Shown here piece by piece: positions 34,169 to 42,815 of a DNA stretch of 64,000 nt. Source of the stretch: Spirochaetales bacterium UBA6872 (lineage in GTDB: Bacteria; Spirochaetota; Spirochaetia; Sphaerochaetales; Sphaerochaetaceae); assembly GCA_002452215.1 (NCBI GenBank), contig DKCO01000055.1, forward strand, positions 85,992 through 149,991, written 5' to 3'. Made by a program: the position numbers and the translations under genes. Under the pieces are notes generated by a model, which saw nothing but the letters and a program-made list of their open reading frames with translations, did no database searches and was not told the DNA's origin. Positions within the stretch are counted from its first letter, which is position 1, and each line of letters begins with the position of its first letter.

Positions 34169-35334
34169 TTTAGCTTCTCCTCATGCTCCATTTCGAGCGA
34201 TGCAAGAATAAAAGGTCCTACTCCTTGCAAGTTGTCCCAGACCTTTGGTTCTCTTTCTGTGTAGTATGCAAAAGTACCATCACGGAAAGGGCACTCAGGA
34301 TAGTATTTGCCCAATCCTGCACCTCTGCATATATCAATTAAGTGTATCTCTCCATCTCCCTCGTATGCTAGCTTATATGTCGTTAGTCCATCAAATCCTT
34401 TTGAAGCACTTTCCAATGCTTTTCCCTTCAGGTTGGCATCTATGTAGTTTTTCCTTACCATCTTCTTCATGAAATAAACAAACATGCTTGATGATGATGA
34501 CTCTAGATAGTTTTGGCCCAGCTTGCCCTTATCTAGAACTTGGTACCAGAGCCCTGTCTCTTCGTCTTGCACTTTCAACAAAGGCATCACAATTGAATTT
34601 GCCAATTTGATAAGCCTTTCCCTGTATAAGCTGTATTCATTTGCAACTGGTATGTGATCCAAAGCGTCAACAAGACCCATTGCATACCATCCCATAGCAC
34701 GAGCCCAAATACTTTTCGAAAGACCAGTCTTTGGGTCTGCCCATGCCATTTTTCTTGACTCATCCCAAGCATGGAACAACAGGCCAGTTTTATTGTCATA
34801 TGCTTTGTCATAGATTAGTTCATATTGATAGACAACATCATCAAGACATTTCTTGAGGTCAGAGTAGCGTTTTGCATATTGGATATAGAATGCGCTTTGC
34901 ATGTATAATCCATCAAGCCACATTTGATTAGGGTAGATCTCTTTATGCCAAAAACCGCCGGATGGAGTGCGAGGTTGGTTCATAAGCATATCAAAAAAGA
35001 GATCGAGAGCCTTCTTGTATTTTTCATTTCCTGTATCATCATATAGGCCAAAGAAGACTTTTCCGGGGCTAATTTGGTCCATGCTATATTCTTTTTTATC
35101 AAATGACTTGACGTGTCCGTCATCATCTAGAAAGAGATCGAATCTCTTTTGAACGAACTCTTTCCAATCATTTCTCTCCAAAGCGACTCCGGCTCTGTAA
35201 AGGCACTCAAGCCCAAGTCCATTGACATAGTCGTAAAAAGCGACTTCTGGAGTATATCTTTTGATTAAAGAAAGGCACATTCTTTCTGTGTAACTCAGTG
35301 TTCTTGGTATTTTTTCTTCGAAAACATTTAGCAT
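34165..35334 (-). CDS. Glycoside hydrolase family 105, unsaturated galacturonyl/rhamnogalacturonyl hydrolase
   Basis: 389 residues from ATG 35334 with AAGG nine bases upstream; a longer frame with a TTG start at 35361 would run into the upstream gene. The alpha/alpha-barrel motifs of the YteR/YesR type are present: NQMWLDGLYM with the general acid Asp, then WARAMGWYAMGLVD. It removes the unsaturated uronic acid from the ends of lyase products, giving 5-keto-4-deoxyuronate, the KduI substrate. No signal peptide, so it acts in the cytoplasm. Second gene of the operon. Confidence 0.92.
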   Translation of the reverse strand: MLNVFEEKIPRTLSYTERMCLSLIKRYTPEVAFYDYVNGLGLECLYRAGVALERNDWKEFVQKRFDLFLDDDGHVKSFDKKEYSMDQISPGKVFFGLYDDTGNEKYKKALDLFFDMLMNQPRTPSGGFWHKEIYPNQMWLDGLYMQSAFYIQYAKRYSDLKKCLDDVVYQYELIYDKAYDNKTGLLFHAWDESRKMAWADPKTGLSKSIWARAMGWYAMGLVDALDHIPVANEYSLYRERLIKLANSIVMPLLKVQDEETGLWYQVLDKGKLGQNYLESSSSSMFVYFMKKMVRKNYIDANLKGKALESASKGFDGLTTYKLAYEGDGEIHLIDICRGAGLGKYYPECPFRDGTFAYYTEREPKVWDNLQGVGPFILASLEMEHEEKLK

Positions 35335-35344
35335 GTAAACAACC

Positions 35345-36370
35345 TTATTTTGTAAAATCAATTAGGACTTTTGTCCATTCGCCTGAATGAGATGAGAAAT
35401 CAGCAAAAGCTGATGGAGCATCATTTAGTGGATATATTTGTGATATTAGCTTATCTAGCTTGATCTTGCCAGCAAGTACATCATCTATAGTTTCATTGAA
35501 ATCCTCGGAAAGCGAGTTTCGAGAGCCGAAGACATTGAGTTCTTTCTTTTGCAAAATCGTGAAGTTGAAGTCCAAGTTCTTTTTCCCTACACCAATTAGG
35601 ACGACTTTTGCGCAAAATGCAGCTGCATCAATGCAATTTTGGAACGTTGAAGGAAGTCCAACAGCTTCGATTGTGATATCAAAGCCATTATTTTCTGTTG
35701 CATTTTGCACACCAGCAATGAAATTCTCATCATTTAGGATGAATTTTTCAAATCCGAATGTATTTTTTGTATAGTCAAGTTTCTCTTGAGATATGTCAGA
35801 GAGGTATACATCTGCACCAAGGGATCTTGCATATAGTGCTGCACATATGCCTATTGTGCCTGCACCTACGATAAGCACTTTGTCGCCTTTTTTAGCATTG
35901 GCTCTCTTCACTCCATGCCTTGCAATGCAAAATGGCTCAATAAGAGCAAGTGTCTTGGCGTCTATTCCTCTTCCATCCATAACTCTTTCTATCGGCATTG
36001 TGATGTACTCTGAGAATGCACCTTCTCTTTGGACTCCCATCGTTTGGTTGTCTTGGCATGCATTGACATGTCCATTAGAGCACGAATAGCACTTTTTACA
36101 ATTGAAATAGGGATTGCAAACTACAATCATTCCCTCTTTTATGTTGGTTTTCTTCTTTGAGTTGATTTTGATAACTTCTGCTGAGAATTCATGTCCTGGA
36201 ATTTGTGGATATGAAAAATAAGCGAATGTTCCTCTGTATGATCCAAGATCACTTCCGCAAATGCCACCATAAAGAACCTTTAGAAGTACTTCTCCTTCTT
36301 TTGGTTCTGGCATTGGTTTTTTGTCGATTATCCTAACGTCTTTTGGCGCATTGATTATTATAGATCTCAT
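35345..36370 (-). CDS. Zinc-dependent medium-chain alcohol (sugar-acid/polyol) dehydrogenase
   Basis: 341 residues from ATG 36370 with GAGAAGG five bases upstream. Catalytic zinc ligands are Cys in GGICGSDLG and His-Glu in PGHEFSAEV. The structural zinc lobe has several cysteines (CNPYFNCKKCYSCSNGHVNAC region). The NAD site is GAGTIGICAALYARSLGADV. It is like sorbitol, threonine and galactitol-phosphate dehydrogenases. As the first gene of the pectin operon it probably oxidises or reduces a uronate-derived acid such as tagaturonate or a deoxy-keto acid; that is inferred from position. Confidence 0.88.
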   Translation of the reverse strand: MRSIIINAPKDVRIIDKKPMPEPKEGEVLLKVLYGGICGSDLGSYRGTFAYFSYPQIPGHEFSAEVIKINSKKKTNIKEGMIVVCNPYFNCKKCYSCSNGHVNACQDNQTMGVQREGAFSEYITMPIERVMDGRGIDAKTLALIEPFCIARHGVKRANAKKGDKVLIVGAGTIGICAALYARSLGADVYLSDISQEKLDYTKNTFGFEKFILNDENFIAGVQNATENNGFDITIEAVGLPSTFQNCIDAAAFCAKVVLIGVGKKNLDFNFTILQKKELNVFGSRNSLSEDFNETIDDVLAGKIKLDKLISQIYPLNDAPSAFADFSSHSGEWTKVLIDFTK

Positions 36371-36391
36371 ATTTACCTTCTCTTTTTTATA

Positions 36392-36400
36392 TGATGTATA
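36392..36400. promoter_or_regulatory. Shared element TGATGTATA, copy 1 (possible GntR operator)
   Basis: TGATGTATA occurs here, just upstream of the MDR dehydrogenase start, and again at 36577-36585 inside the GntR promoter. It may be the operator that joins the two divergent operons. Confidence 0.4.
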
Positions 36401-36560
36401 TTTTAGTACCATAAACTTCGGTTTCTCAACAATTTTTATAAATATATTTGAAAATATGGTTAAACAATGATATTTATTGATAACTAAAGAAATAATAATC
36501 GCGCCAAAACTAATTTGATTTGATAATAATTTACAAAATTTTATTTTCATAAAATATTTT

Positions 36561-36589
36561 TTGACAAATAGAAAACTGATGTATACAAT
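36561..36589 (+). promoter_or_regulatory. Promoter of the GntR/ABC-importer operon, with second TGATGTATA
   Basis: TTGACA (36561-36566), 17-base spacer, TACAAT (36584-36589). TGATGTATA (36577-36585) overlaps the spacer and -10, so a bound repressor would block RNA polymerase. Confidence 0.75.
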
Positions 36590-36609
36590 CAAATAGTAAG
36601 GATCGTCTA

Positions 36610-37305
36610 GTGAAGGAAAACTTGCAAAACAAAATCTACATGGAGATGAAAAAGAAGATACTGAATTGTGAGTATCTTCCAGGACATATGCTCAGAGAGG
36701 AAGATCTCTCAGCTGAGTATGATGTCTCAAGAACGCCAATAAGGGAAGCTGTTTCAAGGTTAGTGCAAGATGAATTTGTTTATATAAAGCCTAAAAAAGG
36801 CATTGTTGTTGCTCCAATTTCCATTAAAGACATAAATCAGACATATGAAATAAGGCTTTTGTTCGAAAACTATGCTGTTTGCGAATACGGATGCAATATA
36901 GACAAAAACAAACTTGTGGAGTGTTTGTACGAACTTAATAAACTTAAAGAGAATGGATTTCAACAAGATGATGCTTATCTTCTTGATGATAAGATTCATG
37001 CAACAATAATTGGAGCTATTGATAATAATTATATCCTAAATACATACAATAACATTCATTCTAAGAATGTGAGATATAGGTTTTTATCTGGTTTCAACAA
37101 TGCAAAGAGGATAAAAGACTCTACGAATGAGCATCTTGATATAGTCAAAGCATGCATTGCGGAGGATTGGCAAAAGGCATCAGAGGCATTGAGGATGCAC
37201 CTCTTGATTTCAAAGAAGGTCACTTTCGATATTTTCGTTGACTCCATGTCGACATGTTCTCTTGATGATGAGACATTTGGAATAAAAGAAAAAGGAGTTG
37301 TTTAA
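36610..37305 (+). CDS. GntR/FCD-family transcriptional regulator
   Basis: 231 residues from a GTG start with AAGGA seven bases upstream. Residues 1-75 are the GntR winged helix (MLREEDLSAEYDVSRTPIRE); residues 80-215 are the all-helical FCD effector domain. Regulators of this type (ExuR, KdgR-like, UxuR) sense uronates or their metabolites. Its stop overlaps the start of the permease gene by one base, and it lies between the two pectin operons, so it is very likely their switch. Confidence 0.9.
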   Translation: MKENLQNKIYMEMKKKILNCEYLPGHMLREEDLSAEYDVSRTPIREAVSRLVQDEFVYIKPKKGIVVAPISIKDINQTYEIRLLFENYAVCEYGCNIDKNKLVECLYELNKLKENGFQQDDAYLLDDKIHATIIGAIDNNYILNTYNNIHSKNVRYRFLSGFNNAKRIKDSTNEHLDIVKACIAEDWQKASEALRMHLLISKKVTFDIFVDSMSTCSLDDETFGIKEKGVV

Positions 37306-38255
37306 TGAAAAACAGCATCTTACAGTTAAGAAGGAAACAATACTGGGTGCAACTCGGTAAGGACTTGAATAAGCAAAAAGCCATTTGGGCGATTATGATT
37401 ATTCCGCTCATTTACTATTTCGTGTTCAAGTATATCCCTATTTGGAATGCTCAGATTGCATTTCGCAATTTTACTTCCTTGCGTCGCAGTGGTATCGCAT
37501 CTGCGCAATTTGTAGGGTTGGAGCATTTCAAGGAGTTTGTCAGTTCATATTATTTCTGGACACTTATCCGAAACACATTGATGTATAGTGTTGGAAAACT
37601 TTTAGTATCATTGCCTGTCTCCATTATTCTTTCCATCGCAATATATGAATGTAAGTTCAGAGGATTGAGAAAAGTAGTGCAGACATTGTCATATCTTCCT
37701 CACTTTCTGTCATGGGTTATCATGTATGGAATCCTCCTGGCTCTGCTCTCGCCTAGTGATGGAATTGTCAATGATGTCATAAAGATGTTTGGGGGTAAGC
37801 CTATCAACTTCCTCACAGATTCCACATGCTTTCCTTGGCTTGTTATCCTTTCAGATGCATGGAAGGAGATGGGATGGTCAGCAATTATCTTTATTGCAGC
37901 TTTGATGGGCATTGACACATCACTTTTCGAGGCTGCAATCGTCGAAGGTGCGAATTCTTGGCAACGAGTTAGATATATAACATTGCCATCGATAAAGCCA
38001 GTTATAGTTACAGTTCTCCTGTTGAAGATCGGAACAATCTTTGAGGCTGGTTTCAATCAGATCTTCATGCTCTATAGCCCATCTGTATATGGCGTTGCTG
38101 ACATCATCGATACTTGGGTCTATCGTCAAGGTCTTCTAGAAGGCAAGTTCTCTGTTGCAACTGCGGCAGGCCTCTTCAAAGGCTTGATCGGAATGGCACT
38201 TTTGTTTGTGTCCAACTACTTTAGCAAGAAGTATACAGAGCAATCATTGTTCTAG
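37305..38255 (+). CDS. ABC sugar permease, LplB type
   Basis: 316 residues, six membrane segments, starting with QKAIWAIMIIPLIYYFVFKY. The cytoplasmic EAA loop is EAAIVEGANSWQRVRYITLP near residue 210, which contacts the ATPase. It is the first of two inner-membrane subunits of a carbohydrate uptake transporter 1-type importer. The ATPase (MsmX-like) is not in the window and is probably shared. Overlaps the GntR stop by one base. Confidence 0.93.
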   Translation: MKNSILQLRRKQYWVQLGKDLNKQKAIWAIMIIPLIYYFVFKYIPIWNAQIAFRNFTSLRRSGIASAQFVGLEHFKEFVSSYYFWTLIRNTLMYSVGKLLVSLPVSIILSIAIYECKFRGLRKVVQTLSYLPHFLSWVIMYGILLALLSPSDGIVNDVIKMFGGKPINFLTDSTCFPWLVILSDAWKEMGWSAIIFIAALMGIDTSLFEAAIVEGANSWQRVRYITLPSIKPVIVTVLLLKIGTIFEAGFNQIFMLYSPSVYGVADIIDTWVYRQGLLEGKFSVATAAGLFKGLIGMALLFVSNYFSKKYTEQSLF

Positions 38256-38274
38256 CTTAGGGGAGGAGAGAGTT

Positions 38275-39183
38275 ATGTTTAAAAAGAAGAACAACTATAA
38301 TAGCGTAGCTGTCAAATCGACAGCTGCAGATAGAAGTTTCAATATCGTTGTCACTGTTTTCATGGTTCTGATCCTCTTTGTGATCGCTATTCCGCTTTGG
38401 TGTACGATTACATTGTCTTTAAGGCCAGCCAATTATATCGGCTCTTATGTAGAAGGAATGTTTCTTGCTCCTTGGGATTGGTCTTTTTCGGCATATAAGT
38501 CGCTTCTTGGAAATAATGGCTTCTTGCTTGCATTTACTAACTCTATGAAGATTCTGGTATTCGGTGTTGCTACGGCTCTTTGCTTGACAATACCGCTGGC
38601 ATATGGAATGTCGATCAAAAATCTTAGGGGTAGGGGGTTGCTGACTATATTTATCTTGGTTCCATATGTCTTCAACGTTGGAATCATCCCAGTCTACCTT
38701 CTTATCGTAAAGCTTGGGCTTACAAACAAGATATCATCTGTTTTCCTACCTGTAGCTGTCGGAGCATACAATTGCATCATCATGAGATCCTTCTTTATAG
38801 GTATTCCAAATGATTTGAGGGAAAGTGCTGCAATAGATGGATGCTCTGAGTTTATGATTATGATTAGGATAATCCTTCCTCTTTCAAAAGCAATAATAAT
38901 GACCATTGGTCTATATTATGGTGTTGCTTTTTGGAATGATTACTTCAGGCCGATGATGTATCTCGACAAGGATTACTTGAGACCTCTTCCTATTCTTTTA
39001 AGAAACATATTGATGGCAGCTGGAATGAATGAGTTCGTGGAATCGAATGCATTTGGAAATGCGCCAATCGAGGCTATTAAAGCAGCTTCTGTATTCATGT
39101 CAGCAATTCCAATGATCATTGCTTATCCATTTATACAGAAATATTTTACGAAAGGAACCTTGGCAGGAAGTGTTAAAGGTTAA
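38275..39183 (+). CDS. ABC sugar permease, YtcP type
   Basis: 302 residues from ATG 38275, with AGGGGAGGAG upstream; an ORF extension to 38206 overlaps the previous gene and is rejected. Six membrane segments and an EAA loop ESAAIDGCSEFMIMIRIILP near residue 180. It is the second membrane subunit of the same importer. Confidence 0.93.
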   Translation: MFKKKNNYNSVAVKSTAADRSFNIVVTVFMVLILFVIAIPLWCTITLSLRPANYIGSYVEGMFLAPWDWSFSAYKSLLGNNGFLLAFTNSMKILVFGVATALCLTIPLAYGMSIKNLRGRGLLTIFILVPYVFNVGIIPVYLLIVKLGLTNKISSVFLPVAVGAYNCIIMRSFFIGIPNDLRESAAIDGCSEFMIMIRIILPLSKAIIMTIGLYYGVAFWNDYFRPMMYLDKDYLRPLPILLRNILMAAGMNEFVESNAFGNAPIEAIKAASVFMSAIPMIIAYPFIQKYFTKGTLAGSVKG

Positions 39184-39202
39184 TATAAAAAAGGAGAGAA
39201 AA

Positions 39203-40768
39203 ATGAAGAAAACAATTGCTATTGTTCTTATGGCACTTTGTACATTTGCTCTTTTTGCTCAGGGAGGTTCTGATGCAAAGAGCTCAACAGGTGATGGACT
39301 TACACACATTACTATGTTGTACAATGCGACTCAAACTGAGGCAGGTCCGTTGCCAAACGACTGGGTTGGATATGATATCTTGAAGAATGAATTGGGAATA
39401 GAGCTTGAGGCATCTTCCTTGCCATCTAGCTCAACAGACCAAGACTCCAAGATCCAAGCGCTTGCCGCTGCTGACAATCTTCCAGATTTCTTTGTTGCTA
39501 ACAGAGAAGTGTGGCTTAGACTTGCTCAACAAGGAATGCTTGCTGACGTAACAGATTTGTATGATGATATGCCAAACAGAACAGCTTTGATGTTTGATGC
39601 TGATGCTATTGCATTTACAACTCTTGATGATGGCAGAAGCTATGGCTTTGGTACTCCATCAATCATAACAAGAAACGAAGGTCTTGTTATTAGAAAGGAT
39701 TGGCTCGACAATCTAGGTCTTGAGGTTCCAACAACAACTGAAGAGTTATTGGAAGTCTTGAGAGCATTTACTTATGACGACCCGGATGGCAATGGCAAGA
39801 ACGATACTTACGGCTATGGTGCTTTTGTAGAAGAGACAACATATGAGGCATATCCTGGCAGAAGATTTGAGCCATTGATGGGCGCTTTCGGTGTTGAAGG
39901 AACATGGAATCTTTCAAAAGACAATGCTGGTTTGCAAATCTTGAAGCCAGAGTTCTATGATTTCATGGTATATCTTAAGAAGATTATCGATGAGGGTTTG
40001 ATTGATCCAAACTGGATGGCTTACAAGAAAGATGATTTCAGAGCAGCTTGGAAGCAAGGAAAATTCGGAGTATGGAGAGAGCAGAATGCTGCTTTGCATG
40101 CACAGAACAACTATACTCCATTTGATACAAACTTCCCGAACGGCGAGATTATTGTAATCGATCCTCCTGTTGGCCCTACAGGAAAGAGCTCTGTTGGCCC
40201 AGCTGTTAGAGGCTTGAGGATTTGGTGTATCTCAGCTGCAGCACAAGAGGAAGGAAAAGCAGAGAAAATTGCTCAGATGTTTGAGTGGATGTCGCATGGC
40301 GAAGGATATTTGCTTTGCGGATGGGGACAGGAAGGCATAAACTATGTAATGGGTGAAAATGGTATTCCTGTTTCAACAGACACAGAGTTAGGTTTCGAGA
40401 AGGCAAAGGGACAGCAATATATCCAGCTTAGATCCATGGCATTCAACTATGCATCAGATACAGAGCTCTTGAGCCGATATCCTGTTTATAAAGCTCCTGT
40501 TTCAGGAAAAGAAATGTCAGCACTTTGGACATTGAGGGATATGCAATCGAGAAAATGGACAGCTGCAAATGGAGCAGATTCCATGCCAGTACCTTCAAAT
40601 GACCTTAAGACATACTATCAACAGGGGCTTGCTGAGTTCCTAGCAGGAAAGAATGAACTCACACCTTCAAATTGGGCAAAATTCATCGAACAGTTGAAGA
40701 ATATGGGTGCAACAGAATGGGAGCAGAAAGGAATCGAATATGCTAAGGCAAATAGCTATTTGAGATAA
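39203..40768 (+). CDS. Extracellular sugar-binding protein, LplA/YtcQ type, of the pectin-oligosaccharide importer
   Basis: 521 residues from ATG 39203 with AAGGAGAG upstream. The signal peptide ends about ALFAQ, without a lipobox Cys. It is paralogous to the orphan at 6968-8539 through TEAGPLPNDWVG, NEGLVIRKDWLDNLGL and IDPNWMAYKKDDFRAAWKQG. It forms one operon with the GntR and permease genes. Binding of rhamnogalacturonan or oligogalacturonide is inferred from the GH28/GH105 operon next door. Confidence 0.92.
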   Translation: MKKTIAIVLMALCTFALFAQGGSDAKSSTGDGLTHITMLYNATQTEAGPLPNDWVGYDILKNELGIELEASSLPSSSTDQDSKIQALAAADNLPDFFVANREVWLRLAQQGMLADVTDLYDDMPNRTALMFDADAIAFTTLDDGRSYGFGTPSIITRNEGLVIRKDWLDNLGLEVPTTTEELLEVLRAFTYDDPDGNGKNDTYGYGAFVEETTYEAYPGRRFEPLMGAFGVEGTWNLSKDNAGLQILKPEFYDFMVYLKKIIDEGLIDPNWMAYKKDDFRAAWKQGKFGVWREQNAALHAQNNYTPFDTNFPNGEIIVIDPPVGPTGKSSVGPAVRGLRIWCISAAAQEEGKAEKIAQMFEWMSHGEGYLLCGWGQEGINYVMGENGIPVSTDTELGFEKAKGQQYIQLRSMAFNYASDTELLSRYPVYKAPVSGKEMSALWTLRDMQSRKWTAANGADSMPVPSNDLKTYYQQGLAEFLAGKNELTPSNWAKFIEQLKNMGATEWEQKGIEYAKANSYLR

Positions 40769-40777
40769 ATAGGATAA

Positions 40778-40804
40778 TTGCATTTTTAGGCTGTCTTTAT
40801 TGTG
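40778..40804. repeat. 27-bp direct repeat, copy 1
   Basis: The sequence from TTGCATTTTTAGGC to TTATTGTG is identical at 42407-42433; the three bases ATA before it also match, after one mismatch. In this copy the right half is the left arm of the terminator. The two copies flank the flavodoxin pair and about 1.6 kb. Confidence 0.8.
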
Positions 40805-40827
40805 AAAGCATAAAAGGCAGCCTTTTG
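40788..40827 (+). terminator. Intrinsic terminator of the importer operon
   Basis: AGGCTGTCTTT (40788-40798) pairs with AAAGGCAGCCT (40813-40823), 14-base loop, followed by TTTG. One G-T pair. Confidence 0.75.
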
Positions 40828-40951
40828 TTAATCTCGACGCTCTGCTTGTTGGCGAAATGGCCCGAAGCTGTTGCCTGACTCAAAAATAGCAGGACAGAGG
40901 AGAATCGCTGTCAAAGCTAGAATGAACTTTTGACTGTTTCAATCGTCTTTG

Positions 40952-41683
40952 CTATTTTCTTTTAAGCCAACCTCTAAATAATCCTCCTTTAAATAGAGAA
41001 TCAATTATGAAGAAAATATCAGCAATAAGAATAAACAAGAACGATGGCAAAAGAATGCGAGTATACTTTTCTGCAAAAGTATCTCCTTTATTGATCTTCA
41101 ATCCCATTTTGAACATATAAAAGATTACGCCAGAGTGCAAGAAAAAAATAATTAGCAGCGCAAATAAAAACCCTTGTATTGCGTCAATTGGAAACCAGTT
41201 TGAGTATAAAATACCACTGATCAAAAGGCTTGAGAGAAAAATTCCACTTTCTATCATCAAAACAACTTTCAAAGCATTAAACATGACGCCACCGCCAATT
41301 CCAATGCCACCAGACCAAAGAAGATTGGCTTGTGTGCAGAAATTCTCAACCACACGAAACAATGTGGCATTCTGTTTTCCTTCGATAAATCCGTTGTTAG
41401 CAATAGCATATATTTTTAGTTTACTATTATTTTCTTTGCAGAAACTTTCCATTTCATGAAAAAAAGACAATATATGAGATGGGACAGAATCAACATATAG
41501 AGGAATCAAAAAGATTACTGTATCGGCATCGATCAGCTCTTCAAAAATTTTTTTGTAATCGCTTTTTGTTCGTAATCTTAAAAAAACTTTTTGCCCTCTT
41601 ATGAATAAACTTTGTAATTTCCCAAAATAGCTGGAAACACTGAAGCGTTTTTTGGGGCTTCCATTTATAAAAACGGTTTTCAC
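40952..41683 (-). CDS. Flavodoxin-like NAD(P)H oxidoreductase domain with C-terminal membrane segments
   Basis: 243 residues. The first 130 residues follow the flavodoxin/NADPH-FMN-reductase pattern (VFINGSPKKRFS phosphate loop, VIFLIPLYVDSVPSHILSFF, YAIANNGFIEGKQ). Residues 150-240 contain three or four hydrophobic segments, so the protein is probably anchored to the inner face of the membrane. It overlaps the neighbouring flavodoxin-like gene by four bases, and the two are probably one complex. Function unknown; a membrane electron-transfer role is possible. Confidence 0.75.
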   Translation of the reverse strand: MKTVFINGSPKKRFSVSSYFGKLQSLFIRGQKVFLRLRTKSDYKKIFEELIDADTVIFLIPLYVDSVPSHILSFFHEMESFCKENNSKLKIYAIANNGFIEGKQNATLFRVVENFCTQANLLWSGGIGIGGGVMFNALKVVLMIESGIFLSSLLISGILYSNWFPIDAIQGFLFALLIIFFLHSGVIFYMFKMGLKINKGDTFAEKYTRILLPSFLFILIADIFFIIDSLFKGGLFRGWLKRK

Positions 41684-42171
41684 TCTATGACTCCTGCCAA
41701 TTGCTCTGGATTTTCAACAAATACAACTTGTGACTTTCTGTATCCATAATTTATTGCATTTCTTTTAACTATTTGCTCAAAGGTGGTTTTCTCTTGATCC
41801 AAAATATCGCCATATACATAAACCTTTATAATTTTATGCTCCCCATAGCGAAGTGTGTGATGCATCTGCCCACCTCTATATGTACTCAACGGCGTTGAAA
41901 GCCCAATGCTTCGATCTATAATAGCTTTCACAGATGGGCTGTATGTTCCATAAAAATTTTCAGTAATAATGATAAGTTCATCTGCTCGTCCCACAATGCG
42001 AGAAATATATTGTAAATTGTCATGCATAAAACATTCTGCGGGATGCTTTGTCCAACAATCAAAACAACCTTGACAGTTGGCATATTTTCCATTTGCATAG
42101 ATTAACTGATTACATTTTGTTCTTAAGAAATTGTCATAATTTGTGTCTAAGTCATTTATGATTACTCTCAT
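41680..42171 (-). CDS. Flavodoxin-like iron-sulfur flavoprotein family member
   Basis: 163 residues. It has a CQGCFDCW segment near residue 34 (Cys-x2-Cys-x2-Cys), TENFYGTYSPSVKAIIDRSIG (FMN-binding segment of the NADPH-dependent FMN reductase family) and a C-terminal Rossmann-like end. AAAGG nine bases before the ATG supports the start. It is the first gene of the pair. Reduction of a small molecule with FMN is likely; the substrate is unknown. Confidence 0.78.
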   Translation of the reverse strand: MRVIINDLDTNYDNFLRTKCNQLIYANGKYANCQGCFDCWTKHPAECFMHDNLQYISRIVGRADELIIITENFYGTYSPSVKAIIDRSIGLSTPLSTYRGGQMHHTLRYGEHKIIKVYVYGDILDQEKTTFEQIVKRNAINYGYRKSQVVFVENPEQLAGVIE

Positions 42172-42446
42172 AAGTCTATACCTTTAATTAAACAACTATT
42201 TTCCTGATTTTCAGCAATAATAAGGATATAATATGCTTGTTAATATTATTAGAGAAGATATTTATAAACAAACAATTTATGCAATAGATATACATAAGCT
42301 GCATGACAGAGCTAAATTTACATGATCTACTCGATAGCGCGAGGGCCTGTTCTGACATTATTTGCCTTGACAAGACAGGAATAAGAGTTGGTGCAAAATA
42401 GTATAGTTGCATTTTTAGGCTGTCTTTATTGTGTTAATATTGAGCC
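42172..42446. other. Intergenic region with repeat copy and two tiny frames
   Basis: Contains a 31-codon open frame (MLVNIIREDIYK start, near 42233) and an overlapping 34-codon frame in another phase (MTELNLHDLLDSARA start), both without good ribosome sites. They could be fragments of one lost gene. No known family. The 27-bp repeat copy 2 is at the right end. Confidence 0.4.
42407..42433. repeat. 27-bp direct repeat, copy 2
   Basis: Identical to 40778-40804. The terminator right arm that follows copy 1 is missing here; instead the next gene starts 14 bases downstream. Confidence 0.8.
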
Positions 42447-42764
42447 ATGGTTTATAAAGTTGCTATCAGAACACAAGTCGGGAGATTCAATAGTGATATC
42501 GAAATCGATATTAATAATGATGGAACACTCACAGGAAATTTCGAAATATTGAATATGAAGTCAACATTTAGCGGAAGAGCATCCGATAACAATGTGGAAT
42601 TCACAGGTAAAATCAATACTCCAATAGGAGAGCTGGAGTACAATGCTGATGGGACAATAGAAGGAGATGATTTTCATGGCATTGCAAAAACAAGGATAGG
42701 TGATTTCGAATTTTCTCCTTTGGTTAGACGAAAAATAATAAAAAAGCGCTTTGAAACCGATTAA
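42447..42764 (+). CDS. Small beta-rich protein of unknown function
   Basis: 105 residues without signal peptide or membrane segment. Short repeated beta motifs such as TQVGRFNSDIEIDINNDGTL, NTPIGELEYNADGTIEG and TRIGDFEFS suggest a small beta barrel. A similar type of small protein is common in gut Firmicutes, with no known role. The start has no convincing ribosome site; TAATAT lies six bases before the ATG. Confidence 0.65.
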   Translation: MVYKVAIRTQVGRFNSDIEIDINNDGTLTGNFEILNMKSTFSGRASDNNVEFTGKINTPIGELEYNADGTIEGDDFHGIAKTRIGDFEFSPLVRRKIIKKRFETD

Positions 42765-42815
42765 AAAATAATTGACGCGTTTATTGGTAGAATATAGACT
42801 GGTAAAGAGGGTCAT

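Noticed and set aside
42300..42402. 34-codon frame with a DKTG motif, at first like a P-type ATPase piece
   Set aside because: The context is too short and lacks any other P-type ATPase motif.
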